Positions 5,694 through 11,944 of a stretch of DNA of 11,944 nt are shown here, one piece after another. Under the pieces are notes generated by a model. That model ran no database searches. It was not told where the DNA came from and was given only the letters and a program-made list of their open reading frames with translations. This stretch comes from Prevotellaceae bacterium (GTDB taxonomy: Bacteria > Bacteroidota > Bacteroidia > Bacteroidales > Paludibacteraceae): the NCBI GenBank assembly GCA_031290375.1, contig JAITNR010000067.1:1-11944 (forward strand), read 5' to 3'. A program made the position numbers and the translations under genes. How positions within the stretch are numbered: position 1 is the first letter of the stretch; every line of letters starts with the position of its first letter.

Positions 5694-5701
5694 CAAACGT
5701 A
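5694..5701 (-). promoter_or_regulatory. Candidate -7 element (TACGTTTG) of the membrane-protein gene
   Basis: The minus strand reads TACGTTTG, a TAnnTTTG match, just beyond the recR stop and 29 bases before the ATG at 5664. No clear -33 TTTG is found upstream inside recR, so read-through from recR is an equal possibility. Confidence 0.35.
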
Positions 5702-5702
5702 C

Positions 5703-6326
5703 TCACAACTCATAACTGTACTTCACCCTGTTTACAATAGACCTGCCAAGCGTGATTTCGTCGGCATATTCGAGTGAGTCACCCACCGAGACGCCACGTG
5801 CAATAGTCGAAATATCAATGTTAAACTGAGCGAGTTTCTTGTATATGTACAAACAGGTGGTATCGCCTTCCATATCGGGGCTAAGGGCGAGAATAACCTC
5901 TTTGATGCCGCCACCAGCCACTCTGCTTACAAGCGAGGCAATTTCCAAATCGGTGGGGGATACGCCGTTCATAGGCGAAATCACTCCGCCCAAAACGTGA
6001 TACAACCCTTTGAACTGCTGCGTGTTTTCAATAGCCATAACATCGGCAACATTCTCTACTACGCAAACAATGCTGTTGTCCCGTTTGTTGCTGTTGCATA
6101 TTTCGCAAACAGTGTCGTCGCAAACATTATGGCAAATTTGGCAATGATTTACCTCCGTGCGAAATTTCAAAATTGCATTTCCCAGATTTTCAGATTCAAT
6201 TAACTCATTTTTAAGCAGATAAAGTGCAAACCTAAGAGCCGTTTTTTTGCCTATTCCCGGAAGTTTAGAAAACTCCTCAACCACATTTTCGAGCAGAATA
6301 GACGGATATTTTTGTTGATTTATCAT
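5703..6326 (-). CDS. recR: Recombination mediator protein RecR
   Basis: RecR forms ring-shaped oligomers that clamp DNA and, with RecO and RecF, helps load RecA during gap repair. The 207 residues are of normal length and contain, in order, a helix-hairpin-helix (FSKLPGIGKKTA, 19-30), a C4 zinc finger (C62, C65, C74, C77), a Toprim domain starting at SIVCVVENVADVMAIE (85-100) with EVILALSPDMEGD (143-155), and the C-terminal signature GVSVGDSLEYADEITLGRS. The ATG at 6324-6326 overlaps the pssA stop as ATGA, so the two are translationally coupled and share a transcript. recF, its functional partner, is in the same window but divergent from this operon and separated by xerD. recO is not seen. 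Confidence 0.97.
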   Translation of the reverse strand: MINQQKYPSILLENVVEEFSKLPGIGKKTALRFALYLLKNELIESENLGNAILKFRTEVNHCQICHNVCDDTVCEICNSNKRDNSIVCVVENVADVMAIENTQQFKGLYHVLGGVISPMNGVSPTDLEIASLVSRVAGGGIKEVILALSPDMEGDTTCLYIYKKLAQFNIDISTIARGVSVGDSLEYADEITLGRSIVNRVKYSYEL

Positions 6327-7021
6327 TTTTTGTTGTGAGAAAATTTTCTTTTATCACCTGCCATTTTTATTATCGAAGTAACCACATAAAAGAGTATGAT
6401 AGTCGGCAAAGCCCGAACCTGTAATAAAATCAAAAACATTATTGAGTGGGCAACCAGCAGAATTTGCCAAAAATTTTCCTTTGCATTGAATGACTTGAAT
6501 TTAAGAGAATACATCGGCAGATTGCAAACCAAAAGAAAGCACGAAAGCAGAATTAATCCTGTCAGTCCAATCGTAACACATTGACAATTACCGATTGACT
6601 GATTATAAGGGTACGCCAACCCTACCCAGAAAATTGCGTTTGCAGGGGTTGGCAGTCCAATAAAGGATGAGGTTTGCCGTTCGTCTATGTTGAATTTTGC
6701 TAACCTCAACGCCGAAAATGCGGCTATCAACAGCCCAACATACGCAAATTCCTGCAATCCGCTTGCTTTCAAAAGCGTACAAGCAACCACAGCAGGTGCC
6801 AACCCGAAACTTATCATATCTGCCAGAGAATCAAGTTCTTTGCCTATCGGCGAATATGCTTTGAGCAAACGCGCGGCAAAGCCGTCCAAAAAGTCAAATA
6901 CGGCAGCCGCAAGCACCAAAATTACGGTGACGGTATAATCTGCATTGTAAGCAGACAGCACAGCAACTGAACCACAAAGTAAATTACAGATTGTCAATAA
7001 GTTGGGAATATATTTTTTCAT
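6323..7021 (-). CDS. pssA: CDP-diacylglycerol-serine O-phosphatidyltransferase
   Basis: This integral membrane enzyme transfers a phosphatidyl group from CDP-diacylglycerol to serine, giving phosphatidylserine, the precursor of phosphatidylethanolamine. The CDP-alcohol phosphatidyltransferase motif is complete: D43, D46, G47, A50, R51, G60, D64 and D68 in the pattern DxxDGxxAR...G...D...D. The 232 residues carry multiple hydrophobic segments, starting with NLLTICNLLCGSVAVLSAY near the N-terminus. The NLLT.CNLLCG beginning and the overall length fit bacterial type II phosphatidylserine synthases; a phosphatidylglycerophosphate synthase is less likely. The gene heads the leftward operon with recR. 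The -7 element at 7036-7043 implies a leader of only about 9 nt. Confidence 0.92.
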   Translation of the reverse strand: MKKYIPNLLTICNLLCGSVAVLSAYNADYTVTVILVLAAAVFDFLDGFAARLLKAYSPIGKELDSLADMISFGLAPAVVACTLLKASGLQEFAYVGLLIAAFSALRLAKFNIDERQTSSFIGLPTPANAIFWVGLAYPYNQSIGNCQCVTIGLTGLILLSCFLLVCNLPMYSLKFKSFNAKENFWQILLVAHSIMFLILLQVRALPTIILFYVVTSIIKMAGDKRKFSHNKK

Positions 7022-7035
7022 CTATTATTTTTCTG

Positions 7036-7043
7036 CAAAGTTA
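7036..7043 (-). promoter_or_regulatory. -7 promoter element (TAACTTTG) of the pssA-recR operon
   Basis: The minus strand reads TAACTTTG, identical to the map -7 element. It lies 14 bases from the pssA ATG, so transcription would start near 7030 with a very short leader. The matching -33 region would fall on the opposing promoter at 7056-7063. Confidence 0.55.
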
Positions 7044-7055
7044 AGTAAATTTTAC

Positions 7056-7063
7056 TAATTTTG
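7056..7063 (+). promoter_or_regulatory. -7 promoter element (TAATTTTG) of the exported phosphoesterase gene
   Basis: TAATTTTG matches TAnnTTTG on the plus strand and is 12 bp from the opposing -7 element. Transcription would begin near 7070. A TTG codon at 7061 lies within this element and so is an unlikely translation start for the downstream gene. Confidence 0.5.
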
Positions 7064-7102
7064 TATATAATCAAATTGAAGTTTAATAAATTGAAAATCA
7101 GG

Positions 7103-8164
7103 GTGAAAATATTTTATATACTAATTTTTTCAATGTTTTTTGTTATTCAGAATTTTGCTCAAAAAGAGTTTAAAATAATGAGTTACAATGTTGAAAATCT
7201 GTTTGATACCAAAGACGATTCTCTCTATAACGACAGCGAATATCTTTTTGGTGGGATAAGAGGTTGGAACTATGAACGTTACAGACAAAAATTGTCGAAT
7301 ATCGCCAAAGTGATTGTTGCCGTTGGGCAGTGGAGAGCACCTGCGATTGTGGGTTTGTGCGAAATTGAAAACGGAAACGTGCTTAAAGACCTGATTTACA
7401 AGACAGGACTAAATAACATTGGTTATCGCTTTATTCAATACGACTCGCCAGATGCGCGTGGAGTGGACGTTGCAATGCTCTATTTACCCGAATTTTTTAA
7501 GCCTCTATCTTCCCGTCCAATAAGGGTAGTTTTTCCAAATTCTACCTCCACAACACGCGATATTCTCTATGTTTGCGGCATAATCAACCATACGGATACG
7601 CTTCATGTGTTTGTCAATCACTTTCCTTCGCGGCTTGGTGGCGAATTGGAAAGTGCTGGCAGACGTGAAACAGCGGCTTCTGTGTTGCGTTCGGCAGTGG
7701 ATAGCGTTTTTGTTGCAAATTCCAATGCTGCAATAGTGATTATAGGCGATTTTAACGATTATCCTGACAATGCCTCTATTACTAAAACGCTTAATGCCAT
7801 AGATTTAGGTAAAAATATTGTTCCGTCTCAACTGTACAATTTGACATACCAAATACACCAACAAGGCAAAATAGGCACATACAAACATAACGGCGAATGG
7901 GGAATGCTTGACCAGATTATTGTATCGGGCGCATTGATTAACAATTCTTTAAGAACAACAGTATTGCCGTCAACCGTAGCAGTTTTTGCTCCGGACTGGC
8001 TTTTGGAAGATGATAAAACAGTAGGACTACGTCCGTTCAGAACGTACATAGGAATGACCTATAACAACGGCTACAGCGACCATTTGCCTGTGTTTGTGAA
8101 ATTTATTACTAAAAATGAAGAACTTTTTAAAGAAACTGTGCAGGAGCAAACAAGAGAACGATAA
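7103..8164 (+). CDS. Exported endonuclease/exonuclease/phosphatase family protein
   Basis: This belongs to the DNase I-like metal-dependent phosphoesterase superfamily; the substrate is unknown. Numbered from the GTG at 7103 (353 residues), the active-site set is intact: N29 in SYNVENLFD, E87 in GLCEIEN, H173 in VNHFPSR, D216 and N218 in IGDFNDYP, D270 in MLDQIIV, and D326/H327 in YSDHLPVF. The start is uncertain. The frame opens at a TTG (7061) that overlaps the promoter; other choices are TTG at 7076 or 7091, GTG at 7103 and ATG at 7133. The GTG gives MKIFYILIFSMFFVIQNFA, a good signal peptide cleaved before QKEF, while the ATG leaves no charged N-region. The protein is therefore probably periplasmic. 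It lies 39 bp before the helicase gene. Confidence 0.85.
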   Translation: MKIFYILIFSMFFVIQNFAQKEFKIMSYNVENLFDTKDDSLYNDSEYLFGGIRGWNYERYRQKLSNIAKVIVAVGQWRAPAIVGLCEIENGNVLKDLIYKTGLNNIGYRFIQYDSPDARGVDVAMLYLPEFFKPLSSRPIRVVFPNSTSTTRDILYVCGIINHTDTLHVFVNHFPSRLGGELESAGRRETAASVLRSAVDSVFVANSNAAIVIIGDFNDYPDNASITKTLNAIDLGKNIVPSQLYNLTYQIHQQGKIGTYKHNGEWGMLDQIIVSGALINNSLRTTVLPSTVAVFAPDWLLEDDKTVGLRPFRTYIGMTYNNGYSDHLPVFVKFITKNEELFKETVQEQTRER

Positions 8165-8203
8165 GTTATTATTTTTTATTTACAATTCGTAATCATCATT
8201 AAA

Positions 8204-11200
8204 ATGTCTGATTTCCTTATACTTAAAGCATCGGCAGGGTCGGGTAAAACATATAATTTGGCTCTGCATTACATTTTGCAATTGATTTTGAACGGTCAAA
8301 ATGCTTTCCGTCAGATACTTGCGGTTACTTTTACCAAAGATGCCACAGAGGAGATGAAAATGAGAATTTTAGAAAATCTTTATGCGCTTGCCTGCGGTTT
8401 GGATAAGGATTTTTTGAAAAATATTAAGTTGCAAATGCCTGATAATAAACAAAAAACCGATGAAGATATACAAGAAATTGCTCAAAAAGCGTTGATAAAT
8501 ATTTTGCACGACTACAATAGATTTAATGTTGGTACAATTGACAGTTTTTTTCAACGTGTTTTGCGAAATTTGGCAAGAGAACTTGGCAAAGGCTCAAAGT
8601 TCAACACAGATTTGAACTGCGAAAAGGCTATTGCCGATGCAGTGAGTGCCACTATTGACAAATCAAACAAAGATACCGAACTTTTGGGCTGGATAGAAGA
8701 TTTTATTGATGAAAAAATTCAAGACGGCAAAAAGTGGCGTATAGACAAGGATTTAAACTCTTTTGGCAGGCATATATTTGACGAAGAGTTTTTGCAAAAG
8801 CACCAAACTTTATCACATACAATCAGCCAAAACCCTGATATTCTGAAAAATACAATTAAAGAGTGTGAAAAAATCAGAAATATCTTTATTAAACAAATTG
8901 ACAGTTTTGTTAATAATTTCAAGCAAATCAACCAAAAATACGGATTGAGCGGAAACGAATTTTTCCGTAGATTTATTACAGCGTATTACAATAAATTAAG
9001 TCAAAAAACATTTGATGATGATGATTTATTAACGCAGTACGTAAAAAACGGGTTGGATAACGCAGAGAGTTGGTTTACCAAACAAAGTGAGTTTAGAGAG
9101 CGTCTTTTGCCTGTTGTAGAACTGGAACTTATGCCTTTGTTGCAAGAAACGGAAAAATTTAGAAACGATAACCTGTCTGATTATAACTCGGCTGTTATGT
9201 ATCTGAAAAATATTTTTTCACTGGGGTTAATAAATTTTATTTCGGATGAGATCGACTCCCAAAGCAAGGACAACAACCGATTTATGCTGCAAAATACGGC
9301 GGTTTTGCTCGCTTCAATGATGAGTTCGGAGCAAAATTCAAATTCAGAATTTATTTTTGAGAAAATTGGTGCTGAAATTCAGAACGTTATGATTGACGAA
9401 TTTCAGGACACATCTGTTCTGCAATGGAAAAATTTTCATTCTTTGCTGTTGGACATCATCGCTTCGGGCAGTTTTTCGATGCTCGTAGGAGATGTAAAAC
9501 AGGCTATTTATCGGTGGAGAAACGGTGATTGGCGAATACTTAATAATATTGACAATGAGTTTGTTATGGCAAAGATACGCTCATTAGATACCAATTACCG
9601 AAGTTCAAAAAACGTGATTGAGTTCAACAATTCCGTTTTCAAAATTATGTCGTCCAAACTTTCACAGGAGTATGTCAGTCTTTGCCACGATACTTTGAAC
9701 AACCCTTTTGAAAAGGCGTACAGCGATATAACACAGGTAGTTGCAAAGCAAAACAGTGCTGGTTTTGTGTCGGTTGATTTCTTCGACAGGGACGAATACA
9801 AAAATGTTGCAGAACATCTGATTGAGGTTTTTGAGCAACTTTGTCAAAAAAATTATCCTGCAAGTAAAATTTGCATTTTGTGTAGAGATAACAGACAGAT
9901 TATCAAGGTTTCAGAGCAACTAAAAGAGATTGCCAACAATGAAAAATATGCTCATTTAAAAGCAAAAAACTACTTCAATTTGGTATCGAACGATGCCTTT
10001 CTGCTCTCTGCATCAAGTGCTGTAAAGATAATTATTTCTGCTCTTCAAGTTGTTGAAACACAGAATAAAATTGCGGCAGCAGAGTTGTATTTTTTGTGGA
10101 AAATTTTTTACAGTTCAGACGAAAATATTGATTTATCCAAAGTAGATATTGAGAGGATTTTTGACGAATTTCCTGATGGATTTAAAAAAGAAAAGTTAAA
10201 AAAACTTAGAGAGAAGTCTTTATATAAACTTATCAATCAGTTAATTATAATTTTCAATTTACATCAAACACAACAATCGGCATATCTTTTTACCTTTTTG
10301 GATTGCGTGTTGAATTATCAGCAAAAGAACAATTCGGACATAACAAGTTTTTTGAAATATTGGGAGGATGAACTTAATTATCAGAAAGTTAGCAGCAATT
10401 CCTCTTTGTCGGGCATTAGAATTATGACCATCCACAAGTCGAAAGGGTTGGAGTTCAACACCGTGATAGTGCCCTTTGTAGATGGTGCTATTACGGGTAA
10501 AACCGGTGCTTCGGATACCATTATCTGGTGCGAGCCCAAACAGTTTCCATTCGATTTGCCTGTTTTTCCAATTCAGTACAGCAAGCGAATGGGAAGGTCT
10601 TATTTTGCTAAAGAGTATGTAAATGAAACAGTTATGCTCTATATGGATACCCTTAACGTCTATTATGTGGCTTTTACCCGTGCAGTTGAAAATCTGTTCG
10701 TTTTTGCTCAAAATCCCCCTAAATCAAGTAAAACGATTACCATAGAAGCGATTTTTAGCGATGCTTTGGAAGCGAAAAACGGATACCTTTCAAATGGGCA
10801 ACTTGCCTTGTATAATGCAGAGGGCGAGAAAGAAAGTACTAATCCTTTCAAAAACAAGCAGTTTGATGCTGTTCAAGCCAATTTTTCGGGTCAAAAAGAT
10901 TTTATGGATAACAGTTTTTTTGTACAGTCAAACTCGTCTACAGCCTTTATTACGAGTCAAGAAGAGCAAAAAAAGACATACATTGTCTATGGCAATGTTA
11001 TGCACAGAATTTTTGCAAATATTTTTACCGAAAATGATGTTGAAACTGCCGTGGATACGCTAATTTTTGACGGCACGATTTCGAATAGTGAACGACAAAG
11101 ATATATCAACGATGTAAAAAGTGCCATTTCGGAATCAGGCGTAAGTAATTGGTTTAACGGCACTTATAAAACAATCAATGAACGGGATATTTTAACTGCA

Positions 11201-11428
11201 ACGCCACAGAAAACTCTCAAAATTTATCGACCTGACAGGGTTATGATTTCCGATGATTTGGTGATGGTGATTGATTACAAGTTTGGACGAAAATCTCCCG
11301 CACATTCGCGCCAAATCTCTAACTACATAACTACATTAAAATCAATGAATCACAATAATATCGAAGGGTATATCTGGTATGTAAATGAGAGGGAAGTTGA
11401 AAGGGTTTTGTTCAACCCTACGGGTTGA
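8204..11428 (+). CDS. RecB/AddA-type superfamily 1 helicase with C-terminal PD-(D/E)XK nuclease
   Basis: This is the large subunit of a double-strand-break resection machine: a 3'-5' UvrD-like helicase fused to a RecB-family nuclease, acting before RecA loading. In 1074 residues the helicase motifs appear in order: Walker A ASAGSGKT (9-16), Ia VTFTKDATEE (41-50), Walker B IDEFQDTS (397-404), III VGDVKQAIYRWR (428-439), IV DTNYRSS (462-468), V MTIHKSKGLEF (741-751) and VI YVAFTRAVE (821-829). The nuclease has H934 in GNVMHRIF, D1011 in RPDRV, D1024 and K1026 in VIDYKFG, and Q1037. The D-13-D-x-K spacing equals that of E. coli RecB. AddA and RecB cannot be separated here; the partner (AddB or RecC/RecD) is not in the window. 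The final codons and stop form a hairpin. Confidence 0.93.
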   Translation: MSDFLILKASAGSGKTYNLALHYILQLILNGQNAFRQILAVTFTKDATEEMKMRILENLYALACGLDKDFLKNIKLQMPDNKQKTDEDIQEIAQKALINILHDYNRFNVGTIDSFFQRVLRNLARELGKGSKFNTDLNCEKAIADAVSATIDKSNKDTELLGWIEDFIDEKIQDGKKWRIDKDLNSFGRHIFDEEFLQKHQTLSHTISQNPDILKNTIKECEKIRNIFIKQIDSFVNNFKQINQKYGLSGNEFFRRFITAYYNKLSQKTFDDDDLLTQYVKNGLDNAESWFTKQSEFRERLLPVVELELMPLLQETEKFRNDNLSDYNSAVMYLKNIFSLGLINFISDEIDSQSKDNNRFMLQNTAVLLASMMSSEQNSNSEFIFEKIGAEIQNVMIDEFQDTSVLQWKNFHSLLLDIIASGSFSMLVGDVKQAIYRWRNGDWRILNNIDNEFVMAKIRSLDTNYRSSKNVIEFNNSVFKIMSSKLSQEYVSLCHDTLNNPFEKAYSDITQVVAKQNSAGFVSVDFFDRDEYKNVAEHLIEVFEQLCQKNYPASKICILCRDNRQIIKVSEQLKEIANNEKYAHLKAKNYFNLVSNDAFLLSASSAVKIIISALQVVETQNKIAAAELYFLWKIFYSSDENIDLSKVDIERIFDEFPDGFKKEKLKKLREKSLYKLINQLIIIFNLHQTQQSAYLFTFLDCVLNYQQKNNSDITSFLKYWEDELNYQKVSSNSSLSGIRIMTIHKSKGLEFNTVIVPFVDGAITGKTGASDTIIWCEPKQFPFDLPVFPIQYSKRMGRSYFAKEYVNETVMLYMDTLNVYYVAFTRAVENLFVFAQNPPKSSKTITIEAIFSDALEAKNGYLSNGQLALYNAEGEKESTNPFKNKQFDAVQANFSGQKDFMDNSFFVQSNSSTAFITSQEEQKKTYIVYGNVMHRIFANIFTENDVETAVDTLIFDGTISNSERQRYINDVKSAISESGVSNWFNGTYKTINERDILTATPQKTLKIYRPDRVMISDDLVMVIDYKFGRKSPAHSRQISNYITTLKSMNHNNIEGYIWYVNEREVERVLFNPTG
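11412..11428 (+). other. Hairpin TCAACCC-TAC-GGGTTGA covering the helicase stop codon
   Basis: A perfect 7-bp stem with a 3-nt loop whose last three bases are the TGA stop of the helicase gene. No T-run follows, so termination is not clearly implied. It resembles two further small hairpins with CCC/GGG or TCC/GGA arms downstream, at 11478-11490 and 11539-11554. Confidence 0.5.
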
Positions 11429-11477
11429 TGTATTGGTAGCCTTCAGCTGTAAGTTTCACTCACGGTTATTAACATTC

Positions 11478-11490
11478 TGTCCTATGGACA
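11478..11490 (+). repeat. Small hairpin TGTCC-TAT-GGACA
   Basis: A perfect 5-bp stem with a 3-nt loop, one of three similarly built palindromes within 145 bp of the helicase stop. Confidence 0.4.
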
Positions 11491-11517
11491 TAAATGCAAT
11501 TATCACGCAAAGTCCAC

Positions 11518-11538
11518 ATTGTTCATTATTCATTATTT
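11518..11538 (+). repeat. 7-bp tandem tract (ATTRTTY, three units)
   Basis: The units ATTGTTC, ATTATTC and ATTATTT belong to the same heptamer family as 484-511 and 2675-2695. Confidence 0.6.
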
Positions 11539-11554
11539 TTGCCCTAACGGGCAA
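11539..11554 (+). repeat. Small hairpin TTGCCC-TAAC-GGGCAA
   Basis: A perfect 6-bp stem with a 4-nt loop, directly after the heptamer tract. Confidence 0.45.
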
Positions 11555-11652
11555 GCCGTTATCTATTGCCAATCTCTTCCTGACTTCGACGGTCAAAAAT
11601 CACAAAGCAATATCATTCAATGACTTACCAAAACAGCGAGCCACTACACTTT

Positions 11653-11944
11653 TTAATTTTCGAGTAATTGATAAGGCACTAAACTTCGGTGTTTTTTCAT
11701 TGCTTGATATATTGTTTGTATGTCTTTTGACGTTTTGGCAGGCAAAACATATCGTTTCTGTTTTTTCGGGTCAATAAGGATACTTTCCTATGCAGACCAC
11801 AGTTCTTCGCTGATTCGTGCTACCGAAAAACGTTCTTTGGTCTCGGTTCTGATGATATGTTGCAAAAAACGTATCAGCGAAAATGCCACAAAACAAACGG
11901 CTATGTGAGAGAGTATCCTGTTTGCAGTCCAGTGAAAGACAGGT
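11653..11944 (-). pseudogene. C-terminal part of an IS4/IS1634-type DDE transposase with an in-frame stop
   Basis: The minus strand, entering at the right edge, encodes PVFHWTANRILSHIAVCFVAF, which resembles the segment after the catalytic glutamate region in IS4/IS1634-type transposases (usually RPV..W...RI..H...CF.A). The frame continues through RTETKERFSVARISEELWSA and meets a TAG at 11788-11790. It then stays open for 44 more codons (from ESILIDPKKQKRYVLPAKTS to PYQLLEN) before a TAA at 11653-11655. The tail after the TAG still looks like a transposase C-terminus, so I read the TAG as a nonsense mutation, plausibly from a CAG glutamine codon. The N-terminal part and the catalytic residues lie outside the window, so whether the copy is otherwise intact is unknown. 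Confidence 0.65.

Larger units (their letters stand above)
11429..11652. other. Non-coding spacer with small palindromes between helicase and transposase remnant
   Basis: I see no credible gene here. It holds a hairpin TGTCC-TAT-GGACA (11478-11490), a 7-bp tandem tract (11518-11538) and a hairpin TTGCCC-TAAC-GGGCAA (11539-11554). The right part up to 11652 may contain the end of the decayed insertion sequence, but I could not identify a terminal inverted repeat. Confidence 0.5.

Noticed and set aside
10259..10711. Minus-strand open frame of 150 codons
   Set aside because: It lies wholly antisense to conserved helicase sequence (before and across motifs V and VI) and shows no domain pattern.
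11385..11777. Plus-strand frame of 130 codons after the helicase
   Set aside because: It starts inside the helicase, crosses the hairpins and is antisense to the transposase remnant; no recognisable pattern.
1..11944. tRNA, rRNA, riboswitch, phage or defence genes
   Set aside because: No cloverleaf or conserved RNA core was noticed, and every large frame is explained by housekeeping or IS genes.

Overview
The window (11,944 bp, AT-rich) looks like a chromosomal segment of a member of the Bacteroidetes, probably class Bacteroidia. The signs are Bacteroidetes-type -7 elements (TAnnTTTG) ahead of several genes, weak or absent Shine-Dalgarno sequences, and protein sequences in the Bacteroidetes style. 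I cannot name a genus. Nearly all the coding content is housekeeping. The accessory signal is two insertion-sequence remnants at the window edges and an unusual load of short intergenic repeats.

Layout. Positions 1-252 are the end of an IS1-family element whose transposase gene runs off the left edge. Its terminus at 252 interrupts a host reading frame, whose last 49 codons survive at 253-402. A rightward block follows: map (580-1356), infA (1476-1694) and lipA (1717-2601). The lipA/recF gap (2602-2959) is filled by a MITE-like repeat cluster bounded by imperfect 30-bp inverted repeats. recF lies leftward (2960-4066, TTG start). It diverges from a tyrosine recombinase of the XerC/XerD type (4315-5226), whose leader holds a nested palindromic element (4152-4281). 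Converging on the recombinase with a 12-bp tail overlap is a leftward block: a CDP-alcohol phosphatidyltransferase of the phosphatidylserine synthase type (pssA, 6323-7021), recR (5703-6326, ATGA overlap with pssA) and a four-helix membrane protein (5215-5664). Divergent from pssA, through an overlapping promoter region, are an exported endonuclease/exonuclease/phosphatase protein (about 7103-8164) and a 1074-residue RecB/AddA-type helicase-nuclease (8204-11428). After that come small CCC/GGG hairpins and the decayed C-terminal end of a DDE transposase on the minus strand (11653-11944).

How the genes fit together. Four of the ten intact genes serve DNA repair, recombination or chromosome resolution: recF, recR, the Xer recombinase and the RecB/AddA-like helicase-nuclease. 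The others serve translation (map, infA), lipoate synthesis (lipA) and phospholipid synthesis (pssA), plus an exported phosphoesterase and an unknown membrane protein. map-infA normally sits inside the spc/alpha ribosomal protein cluster. Here it stands alone between an IS remnant and lipA, which suggests a past rearrangement.

I found no CRISPR array, tRNA, rRNA, phage module or recognisable defence system. The most interesting material is non-coding: the repeat cluster that ends exactly at the recF stop codon, the nested palindrome in the xerD leader, the dispersed 7-bp tandem tracts, and the two closely packed divergent promoter regions.
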